Shown here one piece after another: positions 40,582-53,800 of a DNA stretch of 64,000 bases. The notes under the pieces were generated by a model that ran no database searches, was not told where the DNA came from, and saw nothing but the letters and a program-made list of their open reading frames with translations. Position 1 is the first letter of the stretch; the number at the start of each line of letters is the position of its first letter. The DNA is from Onchocerca volvulus (taxonomy: Eukaryota; Nematoda; Chromadorea; Rhabditida; Onchocercidae), in the NCBI GenBank assembly GCA_000499405.2, contig HG738140.1, positions 12,303,560 to 12,367,559 on the forward strand, given 5' to 3'. The position numbers were made by a program, and so were the translations under genes.

Positions 40582-41050
40582 TTATTTCATAGAAGCAACA
40601 ATATCACCAAATACTTTTGCAAACTCTGCAAGTAATTTATCGCCAGTTTCTTCAAGACTCTTGATTATGCCACTTTTGAAACAATTTCTTCTTAAAAAAT
40701 CGTTTTTATTTCTTTTAAGTACTTGATCTTCAAGTACTTTAAGTGCTTGAGTACTTGATTGAAGTGCTTCAAGTACTTGATCTATTTTTCAACTTCCTAA
40801 ACTTTGCTTTGTTTTCATCACCAATTCTCCTCCATTTTAATTTTTTTTTTTTATATTTTCTATTCCAATCTTAAAAAACATTTCAATATCACCTTGTGCA
40901 CGATATCTATGCAATTTTTTTCGCTTCCATTTTTAAATCCTCACTGCATTTTTCTCGATTAAAGTAGGCTAATTCTTTTATTAAAACTTTCATCCCCTTT
41001 ATTGTTCAAAATTCTCGCAGCTTGAATAGTACTTTTTTATAGATATTTCA
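40582..41050 (-). pseudogene. decayed ORF for an alpha-helical protein, origin unresolved
   Basis: Reading leftwards on the minus strand, protein-like segments appear in different frames: AARILNNKGDESFNKR, then NREKCSEDLKMEAKKIA, then YRAQGDIEMFFKIGIEN. A 68-codon open end follows with IDQVLEALQSSTQALKVLED, then GIIKSLEETGDKLLAEFAKV, ending FGDIVASMK and TAA at 40582-40584. The segments are charged and helical with heptad-like Leu spacing. They are joined only by frameshifts and stops (TAG near 40905, TGA near 40790), not by splice sites. The style resembles bacterial or Wolbachia proteins and a bacterial insert exists at 63.35 kb, but I do not recognise the protein. Confidence 0.45.
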
Positions 41051-42573
41051 TTTATTCGAAATAAATTAATTTGATCATCCATTTAGCTTTTAATTCCTAT
41101 CCATCTATATCAAAATCATTTCAAAGCTACAAAATCATCATCTTGTTATCGTGAAAAAATTTATTTAATGCCTGTCACAAACAATAATCATTGGAAAGGT
41201 TTGTTTTTTTAATCATTCAAATATCACTGGAAAGTTGAATTTTGTTTTGTTCTTTTTGATTCTTAATAGTTGGAACAGTTGTTGAAAGTTTATTCGATGA
41301 TGATTGAACAGTAGAACTGAACTGAAGCCGAAATTAAATATGCGTTGACGTCAATATATGAAGAAGATGTTTACAAAATATTTTAAGCAAAGTTTTCTGA
41401 CTCGAAGACGATAGATCAGAAATCTGATTGATGCTTAAAATCTGGAAAATATTACAACTTCCCAGCTGCGCAGTTTTAATAATGGGATTTTTTAAAGAAA
41501 TACAATCCTCATCCCTTCATTTATCTTTAAGTCCAGAAATAAAATAACTTAGAATGTTGACTATCATATTAAAAGATTTTGAAAATATTTTAGGCAATTA
41601 ATGCCGATGGAGGAAAATACTGATTGGGCAATCAAAGAAACATTTATATTATTTTAGGCAATTTAAATGATTACAAGACTGACAATTAAGGATATGATTT
41701 GTTTTTGCAAATATGAATCAAAACAATTTTAGACTGAAAAACGAAATCATTTGTTTATACCGAAATATTTAATAATACAAAAAAATACTTGATTACTTGA
41801 AATAATTAGATTATAGAATATTTCGGTTATTCCAAAAAACTTGTCGAATCTAATGATTCTGCCTGGGAAAGTTTAAGGCAGATATGCCAGAACCATTATT
41901 ATCATGAATCGATATTGCACAGATCATATTATCATTATCATATCATCGACAATAAAGTTTAACACTTTCACCACAATATATAGTTGGAGAATTTGCATAG
42001 AAAATGATGTTATTACTTGAAGAAAATATTTAATATCGAATGTACCATTCAGATAACTCATTGTTAAATTTTTTTGTCGCAAAAAGTGGTGAATTTAATA
42101 AATGTAATAATATGCCGAAAAGGTTAGCTATCTTGTTATCACTCGGAAAATTGTTGGTTTGAGATAACAGAGTTAGCCGGAATTCTTCAAGATGTTGAAT
42201 GCAAAAGTTAAATACGAATTCCATTCCTTTCATGAGTTCAAATTATTTTGATTGATTTCTTGTGGGATGAAAAAAAGAACATAATAAAGATTCAAAAAGT
42301 TTGATTGAGCATTACATGAAAATGAACTCATGTGCTAATAACATAGTACACGATCTTTTTTTTCTTATAAAGATTTAAAAAAATGAGAAATTCATCAAAA
42401 AAGAAGTCTAAGCTACCATTATTATCGAAATGTTATAGTCTAAAACACCATTTTCATTAACTTAAAAAAGTTAACTTAAAAAAGCAGAATTTCTCTTTTC
42501 TTATTGAAAACAATTCTTGTAGACGAGACTACTTTGCCGCAAGATCATAATAATATATGTAATATTTTTTCAG
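41051..42573. other. upstream flank of the BAR gene
   Basis: No clear gene. Two modest open stretches are noted: plus strand 41814-41960 after an ATTAG acceptor, and minus strand 42030-42233. Neither has a motif or a complete exon structure. The stretch ends in the strong acceptor AATATTTTTTCAG at 42561-42573. Confidence 0.4.
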
Positions 42574-42589
42574 CAACTTTTTTGATCGT

Positions 42590-44279
42590 ATGTTTCAAAA
42601 ATTTAAAATTCAACGTTCTCGTGAAACAAAATATCCTCCTGAAATTGTCTCAATGGTAATTTTGCATTCAAGATTTTTGAATCAAATTGTAATGTCTTTC
42701 TAATATTTGCTTATTTTAAATTGAAATTTGAAAAAGAAGAGAACAAAAATCATCTATTTTGTCCTTCTATCTTCTATTCTGAAAATTTGTTCGGCTTATA
42801 TTGTTTTTAAGAAGCGTGAATCGTTTGACTTTCAATGATACATTCGAGAAAATTACCCAGCATACTAGAGAAAATTGATCATTTTTCAGAATCAATCGAT
42901 ACGCACATCCTTTAACATTATGTACTTTGATTAATGATTATAAAATAATTTCTGATATATTTTATTTTTACTAAAGAAATTGAAATGTCATGCATAGATG
43001 GAATTGCTGCCAACAATGCGTGATGTTGCGGATGAACTGATGAGTTGCTCGGATGCAGTATCTCGACGATTTCAACTTAAAGACGAAACAGGTACTGCAA
43101 GCGAGAAACTTGCCATACAGATCAAATTACTCACTCCAAAAGTTGCTGAACATGAGGAGGTAGCAATTTAACTTTTAATTAATCAAATAATTCGGTACTC
43201 AAAATTTAAAATTCAAGCATAGCAATTAATTTTGACAATGCTTGCCGAACATGATCATAGATTGATCTGATTAAAAAAAAAAAAAAAAAAATCATAATAT
43301 ATCAGTTGTTAAACAATAATTTTGCTTATCTGGTTGATACGCTATTAATCAATAGTTCAGTGATGCGTATAAATTAATCGATTGCTGATTATCTAATTTC
43401 CAAATGACTACTATCTTCATTCATTTTTTCATTAATTAATAATTATTTTTATAGTATGCAAATTTTTTGAAAACTCAAAGCGAAATGTACGATACAATCG
43501 GTAATATGCAACGGATAATGTATACCGAAATGCAAGATAAGGTATGAATAATTCATAAGGAATGATGGAAAATTTCCCTTCGAATTATTTTATATTTACA
43601 GCGAATTAAAGAAAAAAACTGCAGATGAATTAAGTGCCTAAATTTTCATACAATTTGGCCAACAATAAAAAATTTTCATTGTGTCATTTTCTATTCATTT
43701 AATGCCTCAATGTTAAAATTATTCTGATTGTAGAATTTTTATGGAAATTTCAAATTTTTCAAAATTAATTTTCCTTTGCAACTAAAAATATTAATAGTTT
43801 ATCATCAAATGCATTGACATTGATACATGCAATTATTCAGGTGACAAATCATTTGAAAACCTGGGTTGTATCTGATTACGGTCGTATCAGAAATTCAATC
43901 GAAGTTTTGAAAGAAAAACGATGGCAGATGGATATGGCAGAAGTAGAAGCTGAAAAGAGTGATCCAAAGTATTTAATTAATTTATTACTTTTTTTTTTTA
44001 AAGAATATAAGAGAAAAAATTTAAATATTCAAGTACTGATTAGAATTATGCCAAAAATCTTTACCGGTTGATGATTACGATATCTGTCTTGCAATACTTT
44101 TCATACATCTAAACTTTTCTTATTATAAAAGAAATTTAGGGATGAAAAGGCGATAACAGCTAAAAGTTTCAAGTTGGAACAATGTCGAAAGAATTATGAA
44201 ACACAGCTAGCCTTGGTCAAAGCAAGTTTTCAATTTTTATATCATTTATTCCAATTAATTAACAAACAAATGTGTACAG

Positions 44280-44359
<80 letters not shown>

Positions 44360-44728
44360 AATTGACTAAACAACGAAGACTAACAGGAATAGAAGCATAT
44401 AGTTTTTTTAACTATAATTTTTTCCGGTTTTTATCTTCTGTTTTCCACATATATATCAATAAAAGTTAGAAAAATTCTGATCAAAACCAAAACATTCTAC
44501 TGATGTAAAATGAAGTTTGGTCACATTGTGAGGTTTAGGAGTATTTTTAAATTTTTACTTTCAACTTTTTCCCATCTTAATTTAATACTTTTTCAGGCTG
44601 ATTTGCGCAAAATTCCAACGATTCAAATTGATCAAGCGATTTGTTTGAAACATTTCAACGAATTGTTGTTTGATTATCATAAACAAATGGAAGAGGTATT
44701 GAAAAAATTCGGTGCTGAAAAAGTTTAA
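42590..44728 (+). CDS. BAR-domain-like protein, small
   Basis: BAR modules are dimeric helical bundles that bind and curve membranes. Exons: 42590-42655 (transcribed from 42574), 42998-43159, 43455-43541, 43841-43968, 44140-44221, 44597-44728; 218 aa, phases consistent. The start follows an acceptor (TTTTTTCAG, 42573) with no upstream exon, as for a spliced-leader site; MFQKF then begins 17 nt downstream. The protein is almost wholly helical and charged: KLAIQIKLLTPKVAEHEEYA, YDTIGNMQRIMYTEM, then HLKTWVVSDYGRIRNSIEVL, KEKRWQMDMAEVEAEKS, KLEQCRKNYETQL and a closing HFNELLFDYHKQMEEVL. The helix order and the FDYH..M motif in the last helix fit endophilin- or FAM92-type BAR proteins. No SH3 domain is found. 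Intron 5 uses a GC donor. It is convergent with the sphingomyelin synthase gene, 362 bp apart. It could be another helical-bundle family. Confidence 0.6.
44285..44354. repeat. long poly-A tract in an intron of the BAR gene
   Basis: 36 A, then GTT, then 31 A, all inside the last intron of the BAR-like gene, 60 nt after the donor. Its length is probably unstable and its assembled size approximate. Confidence 0.9.
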
Positions 44729-45090
44729 ATTATTTGTAAATATTATTATTCATTTTTTAAAAGTAAACAGGATAAATTATTTGTTTTTCTTTTTCTTAAG
44801 TATAAATCTAATTTATAAAGAAATGACACATGACAACTTTGGCATAGACATGTACTTTTTGCATGCAAAAATCAATCCTTTCTATCTTACTGCTATTTCA
44901 AAAAATTAGTCTCACGTAATTCTAAGATCAATCTTTATCATTTGATTCGAGTCTTTTATAAAATTTTCGTGGTTTCAGAGACAAACTTACATTTAATTTA
45001 AATATTTGACAATATTTTTTAAAAATAAAACAACAATAAATTCTTAATCATTACTGATGCATTATTTCATGGCATTCTTTTTCGAAAATT

Positions 45091-47444
45091 TCACAAACAA
45101 TTGGATGGCCATTTCCATAAATTTTCAAAATGTTGCGGTGGTGGTGCATCTGCCTCCAAATATGGTACCATAGAAGCCCAAATTGATTGCTTTAATGGGA
45201 TTTGATCGAAATTACCTTGGTGATAAGAATACTGCAATCAGATGATAATCGGATTACTTGAGATTACAAAAATATTAGACAATGAATACGTTATATTTAA
45301 AATGATTGAAATTTATCAAATGAGACAAATATTTGTCAAATAAGAATTCCTAAATATATAAGCGTTATTGTAAAGAAGGCAGTAAAAAGTACTGATAATG
45401 AATGATAAGTCCAGAAGATACGTGTTGTAAGGCAATAAGCCAGTACTACATCGATTGTATAATGCTTTCTGGCCAATAAAATACAAGGAATGGCAATAAA
45501 TGTGGCTCGATAAGATAATTCAGCCACATAATAAAATTTCTTCGGACAATACTGTTTCAAAACCAATGCTGCCATAAACAATGATATGGTATGTCCCGAT
45601 ATAATCAAATCACCACAAAGTTCGCTGTAAAAGTAAAGGATCATTTTAAAGTTATCATTAATTCTTGGGAAATTTACAAATAGATGTTTGTTAATAATTC
45701 AGAAGTAATGAGAAGAATAAAATGATGTATATCTGTATTTTCTACTTTTCAATTAATGAACTTCAAATCGTAAATATTGTGAAAGCTTCGAGCATTCGGC
45801 AGAAGTTAACGCTCAATTTTTGAATTATAGAATTTTTTGATCTTCTGAAAAAAAAAAATTCTCAAAATAAACAAAAACGAAGAAAGTTTTTGGATAAAAG
45901 AAGAAAAAAATGAATATTTGACCGACCGTGGACGAAGTTGTTCAATTCCAGCAGACCAAAATGTTCTTAAAATTCGACTGATTATTATATTCAGGTTACC
46001 ATTACTTTTTGGTGCACAGTATGTTTTTTTACTCGGTACTGGTACCTAAAATAGGATACGGTATCAATTTCAAGCAATTGTTACGAATTACAATTATCAA
46101 CATAGGATTCCTTATGGAGGGAGAAACAAGGAAAAAAATTAGTTTCATCGATTTTCAAACGTTCAACAAGCGTCGAAATTTAAACAATGAAATTTTGGAA
46201 TAAGACTGGAATTGAATATCCGGTAGAGGTGATAAAATCTTTTCATGACAAATTCTTTTTCTCATATACTTCTGTTCGTTTTATTTTGATTTAAATTTTC
46301 CGATTCTTTATTGATTTCAAAATACTTCATTGAATTCAGATTTTGTCTAAGAATTCGCATAATTCTTTAACTCATAGAACCAAAATATTAGATGTATTCT
46401 ATAATAGTATTGATGGCAGTAACAATGATATTGATAATTAAATAATTAAATAATGATATTATTTAAATAACGTCAATAATGAGTGTTGATAATGATTTGG
46501 GTAGGTATGAAAGAAAATCGAGCATATCTTTTTAAAATTTTCTGAAAAATTTTCCATTAATTAAATTATTGCAGTTTTTGCTAAGCAAGTTAATTCATAA
46601 ATTCTTTAATCAACGGAAAGCAAAATTGAATAGAAAAATTCATATGATAATGATGAAATGCGTCATTTGCATGATTCTATTAGATATGCTCGACTGAGTT
46701 TTTCGAATTTTCAATGTTCGAATTTTAAATCAGAAATAGAATCGAGCAATCACTGGAATATTCCTTATCAATTCATCTATCTATCGCAAAACTTTAATCC
46801 GATTATGTTGTCATTCATACATCTGTCTATTATTTTAATCGATTTTTTTCATTTCATTTTTTTTTTCCAAAAAAAAAAATGTCTAGAGAAGAAAAAAGAA
46901 GTGAAAAAAAAAAAATTCAAACAATAAAATCGGTTTTACTAGACTATATTTCTATTTTATTTTCCACTTTGCGTTAATAATTGTTAGGAATGAAATCAAT
47001 ACTTCAGTAAACAAGAAAATGTTTCACTCATTCATACATCTTTTGTCTCAAGTTTCAATGACTAGTACGAAAAAAAAAAGAAAGAAATCAATAATTCCTG
47101 TTTTTCATTCTAATTTTATTTTTTAATTCTTTTAAAATAATACAAATATTTTAAGAGATTGATATGTTGTTTGGTTTTTTCTAGCTTATAATATAATCAC
47201 TAAAAGAGATCAGAATTTTGCGATTTCGTAATTTCAAAAAAAAAAATAAATAAATAAAGATAAAAGAAAACCTGAATTAAAATAATGCAAAAAGCGCGAA
47301 AAAAGTAGCACAAAGCGGCACAAAAAAAAACTCTCCGAACTATGATCCATCGATATTTATGACAAAACATCACGCCGAATGATATTATCAGTATAGTGAT
47401 CATTATTATTTCTGTTACTATTATTGAACTTGTTATCTGTAACG

Positions 47445-47477
<33 letters not shown>

Positions 47478-48527
47478 GAGAAAGGAAAGCGATTTTTTTA
47501 TCGCAAAATAAAAATTAATAATTTTTAGCTTACAGTTTAATCTAAATCAAAATAACAATTTAAATAGTTTTACTATTTAAAAATTAAAATAGTCCTTCAG
47601 AAATGACACATTCGAATTTCATTTTCATTTAACAATAAAAATTGAATGAAGAAATGGATTTTGACGAAATTCTGATCAAAATATCACTTTTCTAATTTAA
47701 TTCTTGTAAAATAGCAAACTTCTTACTTCTGGGAATAAACTAAACCATAAATCTGGTAGAGGAGACACGTCACCACGTGGTATTCGATCATGTGCCCATG
47801 CTAATGCTACTTCATTTGCAAACCAGGCTAAAGCCTGAAAATGAATTCAATTTGAATAAATGAATCGATCGGAAATGATCAAAAATGAGCAAATCTTAAT
47901 TCATGAAATGTTCAAAACTTAAAAAAAAATCGAAAAGTCTCGATAATAAAATATCTCAGCCTTGAATACATTTGAATATCAAATTGTAATATGTAAGATA
48001 TTTAAAAATTTTTGAATTAATCATTCAATTCACTCCTTCTAATACTTAATCAAATCAATACTATCACTATTTCGAAAAATGACAGTAAAAGAAAAATTGA
48101 AATTATGTCATATGTCTTGTTATTTATTTAATTTTAACAAACTTTAAATTAAAAAAGTTCCTCAGGGGACGAATAATTTATGACAAAAACAATTTTTTTT
48201 CCTTTTTTTTTTTTGCTAAAAATAAAGCAAAATTGGATTGTTTTCAGTTGAAACTAAAAAAAAAAAAGCAAAAACAACGATCAAATAGGCATGTAAATAT
48301 CGTCAAAATTTAAATAATTTACTAAATGAATATTTATTTTCATTTGAATTTTTATTTCGCAAAAAATTTTCGTTTCTTTCAAGTTAAAATGGGACATGAT
48401 AAAATGATAAGTCGAATTTTTGAATAAAACTTACTAGGAAAATAATTGCAACAAACGTCGGTCCTCGTCTTGGCCTAAATATCCGATCAACTCGAGTTTC
48501 GACAGACATTATCGACAATTTGTGCAT
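45091..48527 (-). CDS. sphingomyelin synthase family enzyme
   Basis: Transfers the phosphocholine (or phosphoethanolamine) head group from a phospholipid to ceramide at Golgi or plasma membrane. Exons in transcript order: 48435-48527, 47727-47834, 47272-47436, 45927-46045, 45393-45624, 45091-45231. All are GT..AG and in phase; 285 aa. The family blocks appear in order. After TM1 there is AHDRIPRGDVSPLPDLWF; then two membrane helices; then RAFCIILIQVPVPS.KTYCAP; then a linker. The lumenal signature CGDLIISGHT comes next and, about 50 residues on, KHYTIDVVLAY. Together these give the catalytic His, His and Asp of the family. The tail YLEADAPPPQHFENLWKWP matches typical C-termini. No SAM domain is seen, which fits SMS1/2-like short forms rather than SMSr. 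A second in-frame Met lies six codons downstream. Confidence 0.88.
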
Positions 48528-50867
48528 TTAAATTCTTTCAGCTATTGTTTCGTCAACGAAACTATTCAGCAAATTGTAAGAAACAAAAATGCAAAATTAA
48601 TTCTTTTCTTCCAGAAAGAATTGCTTAATCAATAGTAATGAGCGACAAAGCGGAATGTATCTTTCTTCTCCTGGAAAACTGTCAAATTTGCTATAGCAAT
48701 GAATATGGGATTTCATATTTGTTAAAATTTCTTGAAAAAAAAAAAAAAAAAGAAAGGAAAAAACAGACAATGAAATGGAATTCAGTAAATAAATAGGTCA
48801 TTTTATTAGACTAAAAATACATTGTTTAGAATCGAAAATGAAAAAATTGCAAGTGATTTGAAATTTTTGTAAAAAATTATGATGTAACACAGTCGTGAAT
48901 TTCAATGTGTTATTCTTGTATTATAATTCGAAATTACAAAAAGAATGAAATTTTGATAACAGTTATCGGCAAATGTATGTTTCAATGATGAGGATTTAAA
49001 TGAATTGGAAAAAAGTGATTAGAAAGTTAAATTTATTACAGCTTTTGGATAAATAAAATCTGTCCAGTTAGATTTAGAAATTTTTACGAGATGAAAATAT
49101 GCAGCAGTAGTTAAATGCTAATGCAATAATGGTTTTAATTGGCAAAAATCAATAAAAATTTGTAGTTTGAAACAACTCTCTTCTTTATGAATGCATGAGT
49201 GATGAGTTCTTTGTTCAATCGACGAACTAGCATTAATAAATGAAAAATAAGTGAATAAAAAAGAAATTGAAGTAATTATAGCGAATGAATCGATCGAAAA
49301 TTGCGGAATTTTGTAAAATAAAATAATAATTTGTCGTTTGAAAGATCAAATTTTCCGGTCAGATTTATAATGTATTATTAGATTTGATGGTATTAAAAAC
49401 ATGACAATGAATGTTTACCAATAATTGTGTATAAAATTATAAAAATATTTTCATTATTTGTCAACATTGATATTTTATCAATGCTATCAGTATTAGTAAT
49501 GATAATTATTATTGATAATACCAAAATATTATCTTAGTTTCTTCTTACGAGAATAGAAAGTCAAATAAATCACTTACTATATTATAAAGCAATAATAAAA
49601 TCATCGCAGAACTATGTCTTAATACAACTGATTATCTTTACTGAAAATGTTGGCTTCAATAGCTTTTTTTCTTTTTTTTTTTTTTCAAAGTTGTTTTAAA
49701 AGTTTATGCCAGTTTAGTTAATAGATAAAAACATGTCGAGAGTTTTCGAAAATCAATACATTCAACTTTTTTCTTCTTCACTCTATTCATATCAACTTTT
49801 CTCTCCAGACTGGAGAATATTCAAATTTTAAGCTATTTCAAATATTTCATTGCCTCATTTTTCATTTAAAAATTCAAGACTTCATGAAAGGAAAAGAGCG
49901 AAGGATTTGATTAATTTTGTTCATATAATTTCCTTCCTCAATTTTCGCTAATCATCATCTCAAGCGTGAAAAGCGTAATTGCATATATATAACTTTTTTT
50001 TTTCCAATTTTTTTTTTTTACAGTTAAGAATTTTCTCTTCTCTTTTTCTCTTTCTTCTCTCTCTGTCTTTTTCCTTATCTTTTTTATCTATCTGACCATC
50101 TTTTTTCAGTACATCCATGAATTTGATATATTAGTTTTATATCAATAAATGACTTAAAAAAAAAAAAAAACAAAATTTAACAAAAATATCATCAGCGAGA
50201 TTTTTTTTTCTTTTCATTCAAATAAATTCATTTCATTTTAATATCAATGAAATATTAGCAAGTAAAGTAAAGAATGAAAAATTTGTCTTGCATAATAATA
50301 TCAATGATTGACTTCCAATTTTCAAACTTTCAAATTGAATTATGATAAAATTCAAACTTAAAAATAGTGTAATTTATTAATCCGTAATGTTCTAAATTTA
50401 GTAATTGACTAACTTAGATTGAAAGATGAAGGCAAAGATAAAGATTTGAAATAGATGAATAGCAGGAAGTGAAAAATATCATGTAAAGATTAAGAATTAT
50501 TCTTTTTCGTTGAAAATATGCCTTCTCCATGCACATATTAAAACTTTCATGTATAAATGATATTGCAGAAAAAAAAAAGTGATAATTTCAATCCTATTTC
50601 CTCTAATCATCACCATCGATACAAAAAGAAAGATGACATTAATTGAAATACTAAATATTCACTAATGTAATTCAACATTCCAAATTTATATATCGTTTAT
50701 TATCAGCAAGTAGTCGATGATCTCATAAGCTTCTGTCTAACTTTTCCAATAATGAATTCATAATCGATAAAATCAAAAAAAGAAAATTTCACTAAAAATT
50801 GCTGAATTTCCAGATTCTATTTTCCTAAATCTATTACCTATTCAATAACAATCCGTTCAATTTTTAG
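48528..50867. other. upstream flank of sphingomyelin synthase gene; no further gene found
   Basis: Contains the enzyme's promoter side. The pyrimidine-rich stretch 50030-50108 ends in a good acceptor (TTTTTTCAG, 50108), but the downstream frame closes within five codons of an ATG. A 5' exon for the gene starting at 50868 should lie here; I could not find it. Confidence 0.4.
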
Positions 50868-53800
50868 ATGGATCATCTGGAAGTTCAGTAATAAGAAAGC
50901 CTGTTAATAGAAAATCGAGCAAGTAAAGCGAATTTCCATGTAAAAATAGCAAGTTTGAAAATTGCTTTAGTTTTCTCCATGCCTTAGTATATAATCAAGT
51001 TTTTAATTATTTAGATACGGCTGGTCCTTTATTTAATTACAGCATACTTTTCGCAAATAACTAGTATGATTTGAGATCTAATTTGAAAACAAAATCACAA
51101 AACAATGGGACTACGAAATGAGAGAGAGAAAAAAAGAAAGACTGAAATATTTTTTACAGAAAAAATTTCAAATTCAATTCTAGTTTATTGCACAGTTATT
51201 TTTTTTTATTTTATTAAAAAGAACAATCTGAGAAAGGTGATTCGATTATATTGAAAGATTTAAAAGAAAAAAAAAAAAAGAATTTGAAATTAATAATATG
51301 AATTGAATCAAACGAAAGCGAAATTAAAATTTTTTTGATAAAATAATTCGGAAATGAAGTGAAATGCTATTATATCTCAAGCAATCGCCTAATCACTTTC
51401 TTAGATTGTCCTTTTTTTTTAAATAAAAAATAATTATGCGAATATTAAGTTTAAATTTCTCTTTAAAAGAAGACTAAAACTTTAGAATGAGTAAACAGGA
51501 AAATGTTGAATGATTTAAATCAAAATGGAGACCAAAGTATAGATGAGAAAATGATTAAAATTGAATCGATTTTTGTAGATAGTATTGTAGTTATGATTTT
51601 TAGACTCAAACATCTCTTTCTCTTATCATCATATTTTACCGCTTTATTTGTTTTCAGTTTTAAAACGAAAAAAATAATTAAATAGCCTACAGGAAAGTAT
51701 TGAAATTATCTCTTGTAAGCGACCGAAATGTCCCTTCTGTCATCTTTTCCAACGAAAATAACAGCAATATAAATCTTTTTCCATCCAATCCTCATAACAT
51801 AACTAAAGTATACAAACTCATATATTATCATTTTGTCGAGCCTCAGCGACAATTTGTTGTTAGCGCATAATAGCAAACACTGTCACTTGAATCAGAGCTA
51901 TAATTACTGCATAATTAGGGCTTATCTATTATCAACTCATGGTGATAATAACGGATAAGCGGCAACATAATTACGAAGTATAAAATACAAAATCATTCAA
52001 TGAAAACGAGTCATTCTACTTCTTTAACATTCGCTTTTATGTCATTAACTTGATGAATTTGTAATTAAAATCAACGTAAATTCTTTCCAATTGCAATAAG
52101 TTATGTAAACGATGCGTTTTAATTAAACTTATAAAGTTAATGACATCAAAGTTATTGCTTCATTAATTTAAATGTTGATGAAAATCACAAATGGTCGGAG
52201 ACATTATCGATGCTAACATCCAATATCAGAAAGTCTATTTTATGAAGCCAAAAAAATACTAATGTCAAATTAGATGCTTAAAGAAAATTGCTCATGCAAT
52301 CGATCCCTGATACTGTATTCGGATCAATAGTGATTTTTTCCGATATCGATAATATAAATGATTATCATTTATATTAAATCGGAATAGTGCAATGTTGTAG
52401 ATTAAATATTGAAGTTGGCATAGTGTTTAATAACCGAATTACTATATATTGATGGACGAACAGTTCGGAAAAAAACTGAAACGGATTTGTTTACAGCCAA
52501 AATCAATAAAAAGCATTGAAAACCTGATTTCAAATGGAATTACTGAAATTAACTCGCAATTATACTAAAATACTACAAAGATTATTGGATTAGACTTTAA
52601 CGAATCAGATTAATTTCAAAAAGGCACTTTAAGGTACAATTTTTCTCCTTCCTTGCAAAGAAGGTTAGGTTTTAATACTGTCGTCAACTACCTCTAGGTG
52701 TCACCTTTGTGGTCCACACCTCTACTTGTAAGCAGAAGCTATTTGACAATCTGTATAATGAAATCAGAAGATACATACATGCATGGTGATGTTCGAAAAC
52801 GATGTTTCATGCCATCTGGAAAAAAAAAATATTCTGAAACAGAAATAAATCGATAAGTGAAATTGAATTATGAAAGTCGAATTAAGAAAGATTAGAAAAT
52901 TAAAAGATGGAAAAAGTTACTGCCATTTATGTCAGCAAAAGAAGGAATGAGAAAAAAAAAAGGAACTATCAGAATAATTAAATATGCAGGAAGCAATAAA
53001 ACATGAATATTATATTTTGAGAATCGAAACACTAGAAGATTAAATAAGATAATTGCCTTTTTCACTTATGTATTACAACAAGTTGCTTTTGAGATGCCTA
53101 TACGTTTAGCTATGAGTTCATTAAGCCTAGATATAGGATATGAGTGTATTTTATGTTGTTGTGATAGTTTAAAAGGAAATATAATCTATGCTATCTTAGT
53201 TATAGCAAAGATATCATATCCTTACTATAATTAAGGTAGCATAGATTTTATTCGATCAAAGTAAAAGGAGAAATTTGCAGGTGAAATTTAGAAGAAAATT
53301 GGAATAAAATTCTCTTTATACAACAGCAATTATGTGATGGTAATACGAGAAATGATACAACAATTGGTTTAATTTTAATCAGAACAAATTCGATGAATTT
53401 AAATAACGAATAAATTGCATGTCGCGTTGAGAAGCTATATCGAACAACTGACAACATTCATCAAAAATAGATTGTAATAGCGAGAATTAATAATTGAATG
53501 AAATAAATTAAATGAGAGAAATCATAGCAATTTAGACAAGGAAGTTGGGAATATTAGCTGAAATCATGAATGCATATAACGAAGATATTGACGAGACATG
53601 ATTGGTTAAGAAAAATTTTTGAAAATTATTAAGAACAAGTAGAAAAGGATCAAATTGTTAGTTATAATTAAGATATGAAATATCAAAGAAGGAGACGAGA
53701 AAATTCTTGTTCACAAAGAAAGAAAAATAAATTTCAACGCAAATTATATCAGAAGTAAAGTTAGAAAATAAAATCTGAACCGATGGCAAGTAATTATCTT

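Noticed and set aside
41814..41960. Open plus-strand stretch (EYFGYSKKLVESNDSAWESL) after an ATTAG acceptor
   Set aside because: Looks mildly coding but has no usable donor and cannot be joined in phase to the BAR gene; left unannotated.
42030..42233. Minus-strand ORF of 67 codons
   Set aside because: No recognised motif, no splice partner, opposite to the BAR gene's 5' flank; not enough to call a gene.
50030..50160. Pyrimidine tract plus CAG followed by ATG, as a possible trans-spliced start
   Set aside because: The frame from that ATG closes after five codons.
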